This document shows, in pieces, positions 32,249-42,582 of a DNA stretch of 64,000 bases. This stretch comes from Bilifractor sp002394235 (GTDB taxonomy: Bacteria; Bacillota; Clostridia; Lachnospirales; Lachnospiraceae). Every line of letters begins with the position of its first letter. Within the stretch, counting starts at the first letter, position 1. The translations under genes and the position numbers were made by a program. The notes beneath the pieces are model-generated. The model ran no database searches. It was not told where the DNA came from and saw nothing but the letters and a program-made list of their open reading frames with translations. The stretch lies in assembly GCF_052118845.1 (NCBI RefSeq), contig NZ_JBQKGJ010000018.1, positions 1-64,000 on the forward strand. The letters are read 5' to 3'.

Positions 32249-33826
32249 GGAAGCGCCGTAGTTGGAAAGCACGCGGGCGGACGGGTCGTTGACGTCACAG
32301 CCCTCCCACTCCTTGTTCGGCATCCAGTACGCCGGAATCAGCTGATCCTGATCCGGGTAGTACTTCTCAAAAATCTCGCGGTAGAGAAGCGATTCTTTCG
32401 TAAATGGCTGCACATAGGTGTACTTCTGGATTTTTTCATGGAATTCCTCATCTGTGTAGCAGCTGTCCGCGTATTCAATGATATCGTTTCGAAGAGAATG
32501 TCCCACTGCGTCGGAGAATGCGGCCTTCTCACGCATCAGAATGCTGTGCGGGATGCACGCGTCCTTCTCAAAGGCGTGACGAAGAAGATACTTTCCGATT
32601 CCATAGGTGTTCATCTTTTTCTCCGGATCAATGTGCATCACGTAATCCACGAAATCCAGGTCACCGAACGGAACTCGCGCCTCCAGCGAGTTCACGGAGA
32701 TGCAGCGGTCTGCGCGGAGCACGTCGTAGACATTGATCTCCCGGATCCGCTTCTCGGCTTCTTTCTGGAACGCCTCCGCGTTCGGCGCAAAATCCGTGTA
32801 TTTGTATCCGAAGAGCTCATCGGATATCTCACCGGTCAGGATGACACGGATATCCGTATTCTCATGAATCCACTTGCACAGCAGATACATGCCGACGGAA
32901 GCGCGGACCGTGGTGATATCGTAGGTCCCGAGCGCCGCGATGACAGGATCCAGGGCATTGATGACGTCGTCTCTCGTGATGATGACCTCGTGATGGTTGC
33001 TGTGGATATATTCCGCGACCTCTCTGGCATACTTCAGATCGATTGCGTCAATATCCATTCCGATGGCAAAAGTCTCGAGAGGCTTGTCCAGCATCTTTGC
33101 GGCGATGCCGCAGACGAGCGACGAATCCAGGCCTCCGGAGAGAAGGAAGCCGACCGGTGTATCGGAATCCAGCCGTTTCCGGACTCCCTCGACCAGCTTG
33201 TCATGGATGTTCGCGCTGATGGTCTCCGCGTCATCGTGGCTGTAATCCCCGCCGACATATGACGGATCATGATAGGTGTGGAACTCGCCGTCTTTATAGT
33301 AGGTGCCCGGAGGGAACGGATAAATCTTGTCGCACAGACCGATCAGGTTCTTCGGCTCAGAGGCGAACAGGATCACATGTCTGCTGTCATACCCGTAGTA
33401 AAGCGGACGGATGCCGATCGGATCCCTCGCGGCGATGTACTCGTCCGCGTCCGCGTCGTAGATCACCAGCGCAAACTCGGCATCCAGTTTGCGGAACATG
33501 GAGACGCCGTATTCCTTATAGAGCGGGAGAAGAATCTCACAGTCGCTGTCTGACCGGAAAGTATACCCCTTCCGGATCAGCTCTTCCTTCAGAGGACGAA
33601 ATCCGTATATTTCTCCGTTGCATACGCAGTAATTGCCGTTCAGTTCAAAAGGCTGCATTCCTTCCGGTGTAAGACCCATGATGGCCAGACGATTGAATCC
33701 GAGAAATCCCTTTTCTGTGTTGATCAGTCTGGAAGCATCGGGTCCGCGGGAGGTGGTTTTTCTCAGGGCTCTGGCAAGTGCTTCTTCCGATCCGCCTTCA
33801 CTGCAATAAGCTAGTATACTGCACAT
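32240..33826 (-). CDS. asnB: Asparagine synthase (glutamine-hydrolysing)
   Basis: The 528-residue enzyme makes asparagine from aspartate, glutamine and ATP. Cys2 is the class II glutaminase nucleophile (MCSILAY), with GFNRLAIMG and the NGEIYGF loop in the N-terminal half; the synthetase half has the ATP pyrophosphatase motif LLSGGLDSSL (about 228-237) and the EISDELFGY block (about 340-348). GAGGATGAG precedes the ATG. It is the last member of a nitrogen block on the minus strand, after gltBD, but separated from gltD by a terminator (33904-33947), so transcribed separately. Its stop lies in a tandem-repeat unit. Confidence 0.93.
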   Translation of the reverse strand: MCSILAYCSEGGSEEALARALRKTTSRGPDASRLINTEKGFLGFNRLAIMGLTPEGMQPFELNGNYCVCNGEIYGFRPLKEELIRKGYTFRSDSDCEILLPLYKEYGVSMFRKLDAEFALVIYDADADEYIAARDPIGIRPLYYGYDSRHVILFASEPKNLIGLCDKIYPFPPGTYYKDGEFHTYHDPSYVGGDYSHDDAETISANIHDKLVEGVRKRLDSDTPVGFLLSGGLDSSLVCGIAAKMLDKPLETFAIGMDIDAIDLKYAREVAEYIHSNHHEVIITRDDVINALDPVIAALGTYDITTVRASVGMYLLCKWIHENTDIRVILTGEISDELFGYKYTDFAPNAEAFQKEAEKRIREINVYDVLRADRCISVNSLEARVPFGDLDFVDYVMHIDPEKKMNTYGIGKYLLRHAFEKDACIPHSILMREKAAFSDAVGHSLRNDIIEYADSCYTDEEFHEKIQKYTYVQPFTKESLLYREIFEKYYPDQDQLIPAYWMPNKEWEGCDVNDPSARVLSNYGASGV

Positions 33827-33903
33827 AATCTCATCCTCTTTCTTTCATAATGTAAACAGCGCCACATACGTATAAGATGTGGACTGCTGCGTGCTGTTCG
33901 CGT

Positions 33904-33947
33904 AAAAAAACAGGCAAAGATACTCTGTTGAAAGCATCTTTGCCTGT
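33904..33947 (-). terminator. Terminator after gltD
   Basis: ACAGGCAAAGAT (33910-33921) pairs with ATCTTTGCCTGT (33936-33947), then TTTTTTT on the minus strand. The hairpin and about 55 bases of upstream sequence closely match 42803-42898. Confidence 0.9.
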
Positions 33948-34020
33948 CATCAGTTTCCTATTCTATAAGAATAAGAGCCCTTTGAAAATACTTATTTTTA
34001 AGCACAAACCGTGCGCATCT

Positions 34021-35547
34021 TCACGCTTCTCTCATGTTGGTGTAGCCCATCAGATACTCGTCGACGCTGCAGGCGCATTTTCTACCTTCGGTGACAGCCC
34101 AGACCACCAGGGACTGTCCGCGGTGCATGTCGCCTGCCGTGAAGACCTTCTCCACATTGGTCTTGTAATGGTCCGGCTCCGTTTCAACGGTGTTCCTCGC
34201 CGTAAGCTTCAGTCCGAAGGCCTTCGCTACATAGTTCTCGCACCCGGTGAAACCGGCAGCGATCAGAAGCAGATCGCAGGGAAGAGTCTTCTCCGTTCCC
34301 TCAATCATGACCATCTTGCGATTTTCAAATTTGACCCTGACGGTCACGATTTCCTTGAGGTTTCCTTTTTTGTCGGTGTGATATTCCTTGACTGTGGTCT
34401 CGTAGACTCTCGGATCATGACCGAACAGCCCGATCGCCTCCTCATGGCCGTAGTCGGTCTTCTTCACACGGGGCCACTGCGGCCACGGATTGGAAGCGCT
34501 TCTCTCCACCGGCGGCTCCGGCATCATTTCAAGCGCCGTGATGGATTTGCATCCGTGCCGGATCGATGTTCCGATACAGTCATTGCCGGTATCGCCGCCG
34601 CCGACAACGACGACGTTTTTGCCCTTCGCGCTGATGAAATCCTTCTGCTTCAGAAGGGTCTCGGCATCGCGGCTTGCCTCGGTCTTCCAGACACCGTCCG
34701 TCATGCCGTGATCGAGAAGGCTCTTTGTCGTCGCCTTAAGGAAATCAACCGCGTAGTAAATCCCGTGAATCTTGTCCGGATCCGCTCCCGCAAGGGCTCT
34801 TGGCTGCTTTGCGCCGCACGCCAGAATGATGGCGTCGTATTCCTTCTCGAGCTCCTTCACAGACTCCTCTCCGATATTCACGCCGGTGCGGAAGACCACA
34901 CCCTCTGCCTCCATCAGCTTCTGGCGGCGGCAGATGACGCTTTTGTCGAGCTTCATGTTCGGAATGCCGTACATCAGGAGTCCCCCGATCCGGTCTTCAC
35001 GCTCAAAAACGGTCACCGAATGACCTCTGTGATTCAGCTCGTCCGCCGCGGCGAGTCCGGAAGGACCCGCTCCTACGACAGCTACCTTTTTTCCGCTTCT
35101 GACCTGCGGAATCCGGGGCTGAATGTACCCTTTCTCGAAGGCGGTCTCAATGATGAACCGCTCATTGTCATGAATCGTCACCGGGTCCCCGTACTCGCCG
35201 TTGATACATGCCTTCTCGCAGAGCGCGGGGCAGACTCTTCCGGTGAACTCCGGGAAATTGCTGGTCTTGATCAGTCTGCTGAAGGCGTGCCGGAAATGGC
35301 CGCGGTACACCTGGTCGTTCCACTCGGGAATCAGGTTGTGAAGCGGGCATCCGGTCACCATCCCGTTCAGCTTCATCGCCGACTGGCAGAAGGGAACGCC
35401 GCAGTTCATGCAGCGCGCGCCCTGCTCCATCCGGTCCTCTTTTCCGAGGGGCACATGAAACTCCCTGAAATTCTGCACCCGTTCTTTTACCGGAACATCG
35501 GCATTGTCTTTTCTGCTGTATTCAAGAAAACCTGTCGCTTTACCCAT
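34021..35547 (-). CDS. gltD: Glutamate synthase, small (FAD/Fe-S) subunit
   Basis: The 508-residue beta subunit passes electrons from NAD(P)H to the large subunit. It has two N-terminal Fe-S cysteine clusters (CMNCGVPFC near 47-55 and CPLHNLIPEW, CPALCEKAC near 70-115), the FAD Rossmann motif GAGPSGLAAADEL (about 152-164) and a second NAD(P)H motif GGGDTGND (about 295-302). Its ATG overlaps the gltB stop by one base, with GGAGGG upstream, so translation is coupled. A terminator follows 74 bases after the stop. Confidence 0.95.
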   Translation of the reverse strand: MGKATGFLEYSRKDNADVPVKERVQNFREFHVPLGKEDRMEQGARCMNCGVPFCQSAMKLNGMVTGCPLHNLIPEWNDQVYRGHFRHAFSRLIKTSNFPEFTGRVCPALCEKACINGEYGDPVTIHDNERFIIETAFEKGYIQPRIPQVRSGKKVAVVGAGPSGLAAADELNHRGHSVTVFEREDRIGGLLMYGIPNMKLDKSVICRRQKLMEAEGVVFRTGVNIGEESVKELEKEYDAIILACGAKQPRALAGADPDKIHGIYYAVDFLKATTKSLLDHGMTDGVWKTEASRDAETLLKQKDFISAKGKNVVVVGGGDTGNDCIGTSIRHGCKSITALEMMPEPPVERSASNPWPQWPRVKKTDYGHEEAIGLFGHDPRVYETTVKEYHTDKKGNLKEIVTVRVKFENRKMVMIEGTEKTLPCDLLLIAAGFTGCENYVAKAFGLKLTARNTVETEPDHYKTNVEKVFTAGDMHRGQSLVVWAVTEGRKCACSVDEYLMGYTNMREA

Positions 35548-38500
35548 CAGGACACCCTCCTTGTTACTTCTTCGAACGCCTCAAGTACGGCATTCTCATG
35601 CTTTACTCCCTGCTCCTCGTACTTTCCGATCGCCGTCAGCATTCTCTGATAGTCGTTCGGCACGACCTTCTTGAAGTCGGGAATCCATTTTTCAAAGTCA
35701 GACAGAATCTCGGCCGCCCGCTTCGATCCGGTCTCCTTCTCATAATCCTCCAGAATGTTCTTCAGCTCCTGGATGTCGTATTTGTCCGTAAGCTCCTGAA
35801 GGGTAACCATATCCTTGTTCATCCTGCGGTAAAGGGTGTGGTCGGAATCCAGTACATAAGCGATTCCGCCTGACATGCCTGCCGCAAAGTTCTTGCCCGT
35901 CGTCCCGAGGATAACGGCTCTTCCGCCGGTCATGTATTCCAGGCCATGATCACCGCAGCCCTCCGCGACTGCCGTCACTCCGGAGTTGCGGACACAGAAT
36001 CTCTCGCCCGCAATACCGGCCACATAGACCTTTCCGGAGGTCGCGCCGTAGCAGGCGACATTTCCGATGATGATGTTCTCGTCCGCCCGGAACGGAGCCT
36101 TCGGAGAAGGCACGACGACAAGCTTTCCGCCGGAAAGGCCCTTTCCAAAGCCGTCGTTCGCATCGCCTTCCAGATAGAGGGAGAGGCCCTTAGGAGCAAA
36201 AGCGCCGAAGGACTGTCCGCCGCCGCCTACCGCGTGTACGACAAAGGTGTCGTCGTCCAGATCGCTGCCGAATTTTCTGGTGATCTCGGATCCGAGGATG
36301 GTTCCGAACGCACGGTCCGTACTGGAAACCTTGAGCGTAATCTCCTGTCTGTCCGGTCTGCTTCCGTCTTTTCCTGAAAGAGCGTCTCTAAACCTCGGGA
36401 GAAGAACCGCCTCGTCCAGCGTCTTCTCCAGATGGAAGTTGTATACGTCCTTCTGGTCAAAGTGCGATTTTTCCGCGTGTGCGTAGGACGGATCAAGGAT
36501 CAGATCCATATTGACCTCCGCCGCACGGTCTGTGATCAGATTGGTACGCTTCTCCAGGCAGTCGGTGCGGCCGATCATCTCATCCACGGTGCGGAATCCG
36601 AGCCTTGCCATAATCTCACGAAGCTGTCTTGCAATAAAAATCATGAAGTTCATGACATATTCCGGCTTGCCAGCGAAGCGCTTTCTGAGCTCCTCGTTCT
36701 GCGTCGCCACGCCGACCGGACAGGTGTCCTTGGAGCAGACTCTCATCATCATGCAGCCCATGCAGATCAGCGGAGCTGTCGCGAAGCCGTATTCCTCTGC
36801 GCCGAGCAGGGCGGCGATCGCGACATCGCGGCCGCTCATCAGCTTTCCGTCAGTCTCGATGATGACGCGGTCTCTCAGGCCGTTCTGAAGCAGGGACTGA
36901 TGCGCCTCGGAGACGCCGAGCTCCCACGGCAGGCCGGCGTTATGGATCGAGGAGATCGGCGCAGCGCCGGTTCCTCCGTCGTATCCGGAAATCAGGATGA
37001 CCTGAGCACCCGCCTTGGCTACACCGGAAGCAATCGTTCCGACGCCGCACTCGGATACCAGCTTGACGGAGATCCGCGCGTCCCGGTTGGCGTTCTTCAG
37101 ATCATAGATCAGCTGTGCCAGATCCTCGATGGAATAAATATCATGGTGCGGCGGCGGAGAGATCAGAGCTACGCCCGGGGTTGAAAATCTGGTCGCGGCA
37201 ACCCACGGATAGACCTTCTTGCCCGGAAGATGACCGCCCTCGCCCGGCTTTGCGCCCTGTGCCATCTTGATCTGAATTTCAGCCGCGCTGTTCAGGTACG
37301 CGTTGGTGACGCCGAAGCGTCCGGAAGCCACCTGCTTGATCGCCGAATTTTTCTCGGTTCCATATCTGGCCGGATCCTCACCGCCCTCACCGGTGTTCGA
37401 CTTGCCGCCCAGCCGGTTCATCGCGATGGCCATGGTCTCGTGCGCTTCCTTCGAAATCGATCCGAAGGACATGGCACCGGTCTTGAAGCGCTTCACAATG
37501 CTTTCCACCGGCTCTACCTCCTCCAGCGGAACCGGATCCTGCTTCGGCGCGAATTCCAGAAGTCCGCGCAGGGTATGCGGTCTCTTGGAATCATCCACCA
37601 TATCGGTGTATTCACGGAACTTGTCATAGTCGCCGGTTTTTACCGCCTGCTGCAGGGTGACGATGGTCTCCGGATTATACAGGTGGTCCTCCTTGTCCTT
37701 GCCGCTTCTGAGGTAATGGAAGCCTACGGAATCCAGAGAGGTATCCACGGACAGACCAAGCGGATCAAAGGCATGATTGTGGCGGAAGGTGATACCTTCT
37801 TCGATCTCCTTGACGCCGATGCCGCCCACGCGGCTCACTGTTCCGGTGAAGTATTTGTCGATGGTCTCCTTGTCCAGACCGATCGCCTCAAAAATACGCG
37901 CGGACTGGTAGGACTGAATCGTAGAGATACCCATCTTCGCAGCCGTCTTTACAACTCCGCCGAGAAGGGCCTTGTTGTAGTCGGCAATCGCAGTGTGATA
38001 GTCCTTGTCCAGCATGCCGATATCGATCAGCTCCGCGATGCACTCATGAGCCAGATACGGATTGATGGCACGGGCACCGAATCCCAGCAGCGCCGCGATC
38101 TGATGAACATCTCTCGGCTCCGCGCTCTCTAGGATCAGAGAAACTGCCGTTCTCTTCTTCGTGCGGACCAGATGCTGCTCCACGGATGATACCGCAAGAA
38201 GAGACGGAATCGGAACATGGTTCTCATCCACGCCGCGGTCGCTGAGAATGATGATATTTTTCCCGTTTGCATAGGCACGGTCCACTGTAATGTTCAGCTG
38301 CTCCAGCGCTCTCGCAAGGGAGGTGTTTTTGTAATACAGAAGCGAAACCACCTGTGCGTGGAAGCCTGGACGATCCAGCGACTTGATCTTCATCAGGTCG
38401 ACGCCGGTCAGAATCGGATGGCTGACCTCCAGCATCGTGCAGTTGCCGCTCTTCTCATTCAGAAGATCGCCGTCCGATCCGATATATACGGTGGTATCCG

Positions 38501-40100
38501 TGACGATTTCCTCGCGGAGAGAGTCAATCGGCGGGTTGGTAACCTGCGCAAACTGCTGCTTGAAGTAGTTGAACAGAAGCTGGTGCTGTCTGGACAGTAC
38601 CGCAAGCGGAACATCGTGTCCCATCGAAGCGGTCGGCTCGACGCCGTTTTCCGCCATCGGAAGGATCGAATCCTTGACGTCCTCATAGGTATAGCCGAAT
38701 ACCTTGTAGAGGCGGTCTCTCATCTCCTGGCTGTGTACCGGGATCTTCTTGTTCGGAATCGGAACGTCCTTGAGTCTCAGCAGGTTGCGGTCCAGCCACT
38801 CACCGTACGGCTGCCGGTGAGCATAGTATTTCTTGCAGTCGTCATCGGAGATGATTTTCTTCTTCTTCGTGTCGACCAGAAGAATTCTTCCGGGCGTCAG
38901 GCGGGATTTCTTCACCACATGTTCCGGCGGAATATCCAGAACGCCCACCTCAGAGGAGAGGATCAGCCGGTTGTCATCGGTGATGTAATACCGGGAAGGA
39001 CGCAGTCCGTTCCGGTCAAGGGTCGCACCGAGCACATCTCCGTCGGAAAACAGGATTGCTGCCGGGCCGTCCCACGGCTCCATCATGGTCGCGTAGTAAT
39101 GGTAGAAATCCTTCTTGTCCTCGTCCATGAAACGATTGTGGTTCCACGGCTCCGGAATGGTCACCATCATGGCAAGCGGAAGATCCATACCGTTCATGTA
39201 GAGGAATTCCAGCGTGTTGTCCAGCATCGCCGAATCGGAACCCGACGCGCTGATCACCGGATAAATCTTGTCGATGTCCTTCTCCATGATCGGGCTGGTC
39301 ATGGTCTCCTCACGGGCGAGCATACGGTCCATGTTGCCGCGGATCGTATTGATCTCTCCGTTGTGCGCAATCATGCGGTACGGATGCGCGCGGTTCCAGG
39401 ACGGAGTCGTGTTTGTGGAGAACCGGGAGTGCACAATTGCAATCGCCGTCCGGTAATCCTTGTCCTGGAGATCGCCGTAGAACCTTCTCAGCTGTTTGAC
39501 CAGGAACATTCCCTTGTATACGATGGTTCTCGATGACAGGGAGCAGATATAGGTATCATCGGAGCTCTGTTCGAACTCACGTCTCACAACGTACAGCTTC
39601 CGGTCAAATTCAATTCCTCTGGAGAGCTCCTCCGGCCGCTCGATGAAGCACTGCATAATATACGGCATGCAGTCCAGCGCAGCCTTTCCGAGGATGCCGG
39701 GATTTGTCGGAACCGTTCTCCAGCCGAGCAGCTTCAGACCCTCCTTCTCCACAATGACCTTCATCATCCGCATCGCAAAGGTGCGCTTCATGGTATCCTG
39801 TGGAAAAAAGAACATGCCGACGCCGTAATCACCGGCGTCTTTCACTGCAATGCCCTCCTGCGCCGCGGCTTTGCGGAAAAAATCATGACTGATCTGTGTC
39901 AGTATGCCGACACCGTCTCCGACTGTCCCGGTCGCGTCCTTTCCGGCACGATGTTCCAGCTTCTCAACGATGGCAAGCGCATCGTCCAGAACCCGGTTGT
40001 CCTGGTGTCCATCAATGTTTACAACCGCACCGATACCGCAGGCATCATGATCCTTCTGAAGCTGTCGATACTTTCTGATATGCTGTGTATACTCATCCAT
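35547..40100 (-). CDS. gltB: Glutamate synthase, large subunit
   Basis: The 1517-residue alpha subunit converts glutamine and 2-oxoglutarate into two glutamates. A 20-residue propeptide precedes the glutaminase nucleophile C21 (DACGIGAVV). Following are the central domain, the FMN/synthase domain (about 850-1200, GGTGAAP and GLPWELG), the 3Fe-4S motif CMGCMMMRVCSKDTC (about 1130-1145) and the C-terminal beta-helix domain (about 1250-1490). Length is normal for bacterial GltB. GAGGAAG precedes the ATG; promoter at 40168-40196. It is co-transcribed with gltD, and next to glnN and asnB forms the GS-GOGAT ammonium assimilation block. Confidence 0.96.
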   Translation of the reverse strand: MDEYTQHIRKYRQLQKDHDACGIGAVVNIDGHQDNRVLDDALAIVEKLEHRAGKDATGTVGDGVGILTQISHDFFRKAAAQEGIAVKDAGDYGVGMFFFPQDTMKRTFAMRMMKVIVEKEGLKLLGWRTVPTNPGILGKAALDCMPYIMQCFIERPEELSRGIEFDRKLYVVRREFEQSSDDTYICSLSSRTIVYKGMFLVKQLRRFYGDLQDKDYRTAIAIVHSRFSTNTTPSWNRAHPYRMIAHNGEINTIRGNMDRMLAREETMTSPIMEKDIDKIYPVISASGSDSAMLDNTLEFLYMNGMDLPLAMMVTIPEPWNHNRFMDEDKKDFYHYYATMMEPWDGPAAILFSDGDVLGATLDRNGLRPSRYYITDDNRLILSSEVGVLDIPPEHVVKKSRLTPGRILLVDTKKKKIISDDDCKKYYAHRQPYGEWLDRNLLRLKDVPIPNKKIPVHSQEMRDRLYKVFGYTYEDVKDSILPMAENGVEPTASMGHDVPLAVLSRQHQLLFNYFKQQFAQVTNPPIDSLREEIVTDTTVYIGSDGDLLNEKSGNCTMLEVSHPILTGVDLMKIKSLDRPGFHAQVVSLLYYKNTSLARALEQLNITVDRAYANGKNIIILSDRGVDENHVPIPSLLAVSSVEQHLVRTKKRTAVSLILESAEPRDVHQIAALLGFGARAINPYLAHECIAELIDIGMLDKDYHTAIADYNKALLGGVVKTAAKMGISTIQSYQSARIFEAIGLDKETIDKYFTGTVSRVGGIGVKEIEEGITFRHNHAFDPLGLSVDTSLDSVGFHYLRSGKDKEDHLYNPETIVTLQQAVKTGDYDKFREYTDMVDDSKRPHTLRGLLEFAPKQDPVPLEEVEPVESIVKRFKTGAMSFGSISKEAHETMAIAMNRLGGKSNTGEGGEDPARYGTEKNSAIKQVASGRFGVTNAYLNSAAEIQIKMAQGAKPGEGGHLPGKKVYPWVAATRFSTPGVALISPPPHHDIYSIEDLAQLIYDLKNANRDARISVKLVSECGVGTIASGVAKAGAQVILISGYDGGTGAAPISSIHNAGLPWELGVSEAHQSLLQNGLRDRVIIETDGKLMSGRDVAIAALLGAEEYGFATAPLICMGCMMMRVCSKDTCPVGVATQNEELRKRFAGKPEYVMNFMIFIARQLREIMARLGFRTVDEMIGRTDCLEKRTNLITDRAAEVNMDLILDPSYAHAEKSHFDQKDVYNFHLEKTLDEAVLLPRFRDALSGKDGSRPDRQEITLKVSSTDRAFGTILGSEITRKFGSDLDDDTFVVHAVGGGGQSFGAFAPKGLSLYLEGDANDGFGKGLSGGKLVVVPSPKAPFRADENIIIGNVACYGATSGKVYVAGIAGERFCVRNSGVTAVAEGCGDHGLEYMTGGRAVILGTTGKNFAAGMSGGIAYVLDSDHTLYRRMNKDMVTLQELTDKYDIQELKNILEDYEKETGSKRAAEILSDFEKWIPDFKKVVPNDYQRMLTAIGKYEEQGVKHENAVLEAFEEVTRRVS

Positions 40101-40167
40101 ACTTATTCTTCCTCATCTGTGCAGTCTGCAGGTAATGATCCCGCAGGATTTATGAGCTTCTGATTTT

Positions 40168-40196
40168 TTTATATAGTGATTATCAGGGATATGCAA
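40168..40196 (-). promoter_or_regulatory. Promoter of gltBD
   Basis: TTGCAT (40191-40196), 17-base spacer, TATAAA (40168-40173), minus strand, about 70 bases before the gltB start. Confidence 0.7.
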
Positions 40197-40357
40197 GCAG
40201 TTTTTGCGCCATTTGTTCTCATATTTTGCAAATGTCTGCTTTTAAATAATCATCCGGGTCGTTTCCTGTACTTGTCTTGTACTTTATTCCGGGCGGGCTC
40301 CGCTTTTCATTATGGTTAAAATCAATTACCCTGCAAATCTGATTTTAAATACAGTTT

Positions 40358-40392
40358 TAGGAACTGCCGCGTTTTTACCCGCGACAGTTCCT
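40358..40392 (-). terminator. Hairpin after glnN
   Basis: AGGAACTG.CGCG pairs with CGCG.CAGTTCCT around TTTTTACC. The following minus-strand sequence (AAAACTGTATTT) is a weak tail. The rest of 40101-40461 holds the gltB promoter and no gene. Confidence 0.55.
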
Positions 40393-40461
40393 GATATTCA
40401 CGATGCATTCCATTCTTCTGGCGTCCGGACTCTTTGGATTTCCGTCCCATTCCAGATTTTC

Positions 40462-42582
40462 TTATCGAAGTGAGAAAAGAAGTTCTCCGTAGGTCGGATA
40501 CGGCAGATATTTCTCCGGAACGTAGATCTCCGCCGAGTCTACATAGCTGCGAAGGTTCTCCATATCCGTGAGTATCACGTCGTGATAGTAGCGAGCGCCC
40601 TCAAGGCCTTCGCGCTTCTCTGCTTTTGCTGTATCCTCTGTCAGCTTCGCCAGAGCGCTTCCGATTTCTCCGGAAAGGCTGTCCAGCTTTTTCAGGATTC
40701 CGGTCTCATATGCGCCGCCCTCATCTCCGAGCAGTGCCTTCTTCTGCGTGCTTTCCTCCGTCAGATCCTTCATATACCCGAGAAGTCCGCTGGTGAAATC
40801 TTTCCGTACCATCTCCTCCATGGTAAGGGCCTCGATGTGCACGGTCTTGGAATAGTTCTCCAGGAAGATCTCATATCTGGACTCAATCTCTTCCTTTGTG
40901 AAGATTTTATGCTTTGTGAAGAGCTCCACGTTTTTACTGTCGAGCAGCTTCGGCATCGCGTCCGGAAGAGACTTCAGATTCGCGAGGCCTCTCTTCTCCG
41001 CCTCGGCAATCCATTCATCCGTATAGCCGTTGCCGTTGAACAGGATTCTCTTGTGCTCATCCAGAATCTTCTTCAGAAGCTTGTGAATCTCCGCGTCAAG
41101 ATCCTCTGCCGCCACATCCTTGAGCGCGTCATAGATGCGGGAAAGAGACTCTGCAACAGCTGTGTTCAGAATAATGTTGGGGTCAGCTACTGACAGAGAG
41201 GAACCCGGCATACGGAATTCGAATTTGTTTCCGGTAAAAGCGAACGGTGATGTACGATTTCTGTCGGTCGTATCCTTGGTGATGTGCGGCAGTACATGAA
41301 CGCCCATTCCCATCTTCGTCTTTCCGGTTCCCACAAAGGCAGTTCCGTCATCGATGGATTTCAGCACGGCGGCGAGCTCGTCTCCCACAAAGATAGAGAT
41401 CACTGCCGGCGGCGCCTCGTTCGCTCCCAGTCTGTGATCGTTTCCTGCGGTTGCCACGGATACACGCATCAGATCCTGATAATCATCGACCGCCTCGATA
41501 ACAGCCATCAGAAATACCAGGAACTGGGTATTCTCCGCCGGTGTTCTTCCTGGATCCAGAAGGTTCTCGCCTGTATCGGTGACAATGGACCAGTTGTTGT
41601 GCTTGCCGGATCCGTTAATTCCCTCGAAAGGCTTCTCGTGAAGCAGACATGCGTAATGATGCTTGTCCGCTACCTTCTTCATGACCTCCATCGTCAGCTG
41701 GTTGTGATCCACCGCAACGTTGGCAGTCTCGAATACAGGTGCCAGCTCATGCTGAGAGGGCGCAACCTCGTTGTGCTTTGTCTTCGCCGGAACGCCAAGC
41801 TTCCAGAGCTCCTGTTCCAGATCATGCATGTATTCGGATACCTTCGGTTTCAGAACGCCGAAATAGTGATCCTCCATCTCCTGTCCCTTCGGTGCCGGAG
41901 CTCCGATCAGGGTGCGTCCGCACATCAGGAGATCCTTTCTCTGAAGGTACATATCCTTGTCGATCAGGAAATACTCCTGCTCGGAACCAACTGTGGTGTC
42001 AACATGTGTAACCTTCTCATTTCCGAGAAGATGAAGAACCTTGACCGCCTCCTTGGACAGAGCTTCCATGGAACGCAGAAGCGGAGTTTTCTTGTCCAGA
42101 GCTTCTCCGCCAAAGGAACAGAAGGCCGTCGGAATATAGAGAGATCCGTCCTTAATGAATGCCGGTGAAGAAGGATCCCACGCGGTATAGCCGCGCGCCT
42201 CAAAGGTCGCCCGAAGGCCGCCTGACGGGAAGCTGGAAGCATCCGGCTCGCCCTTTACCAGCTCTTTTCCGGAAAACTCCATGATTACCTTGCCGTCTCC
42301 GGTCGGAGAGATGAAGCTGTCGTGCTTCTCGGCCGTAAGTCCGGTCATCGGCTGGAACCAGTGTGTGAAATGCGTCGCGCCATGCTCGATCGCCCACTCC
42401 TTCATCACCGCCGCAACCGTATTCGCCACGTCAAGCTCCAGATGGCTGCCGTTTTTAATTGTCTTATGAACCGCCTTATATACGTCCTTCGGCAGACGTT
42501 CCTTCATAACCTGATCGTTGAATACCAGGCTGCCGAAGATTTCAGGAACGGATTTCACAAAATCAAGTCTTTTTTCTTCCAC
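40462..42582 (-). CDS. glnN: Glutamine synthetase, type III
   Basis: At 706 residues this is the large dodecameric GSIII, which makes glutamine from glutamate, ammonium and ATP. Visible: the N-terminal GSIII-specific region ending THFTHWFQPMTG (about 95-106), catalytic-domain stretches EQEYFLID (about 203-210), KHNEVAPSQHELAP (about 270-283), NGSGKHNNWS (about 322-331) and the NRTSPFAFTGNKFEFRMPG block (about 437-455). The start is GTG at 42582 with AGGAGG and good spacing. It lies upstream of gltBD on the same strand, with its own region upstream that contains the palindromic type C repeat and a terminator. Confidence 0.96.
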   Translation of the reverse strand: MEEKRLDFVKSVPEIFGSLVFNDQVMKERLPKDVYKAVHKTIKNGSHLELDVANTVAAVMKEWAIEHGATHFTHWFQPMTGLTAEKHDSFISPTGDGKVIMEFSGKELVKGEPDASSFPSGGLRATFEARGYTAWDPSSPAFIKDGSLYIPTAFCSFGGEALDKKTPLLRSMEALSKEAVKVLHLLGNEKVTHVDTTVGSEQEYFLIDKDMYLQRKDLLMCGRTLIGAPAPKGQEMEDHYFGVLKPKVSEYMHDLEQELWKLGVPAKTKHNEVAPSQHELAPVFETANVAVDHNQLTMEVMKKVADKHHYACLLHEKPFEGINGSGKHNNWSIVTDTGENLLDPGRTPAENTQFLVFLMAVIEAVDDYQDLMRVSVATAGNDHRLGANEAPPAVISIFVGDELAAVLKSIDDGTAFVGTGKTKMGMGVHVLPHITKDTTDRNRTSPFAFTGNKFEFRMPGSSLSVADPNIILNTAVAESLSRIYDALKDVAAEDLDAEIHKLLKKILDEHKRILFNGNGYTDEWIAEAEKRGLANLKSLPDAMPKLLDSKNVELFTKHKIFTKEEIESRYEIFLENYSKTVHIEALTMEEMVRKDFTSGLLGYMKDLTEESTQKKALLGDEGGAYETGILKKLDSLSGEIGSALAKLTEDTAKAEKREGLEGARYYHDVILTDMENLRSYVDSAEIYVPEKYLPYPTYGELLFSLR

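Noticed and set aside
33877..35649. 590-codon plus-strand ORF
   Set aside because: Shadow of gltD, whose Fe-S and FAD motifs are clear.
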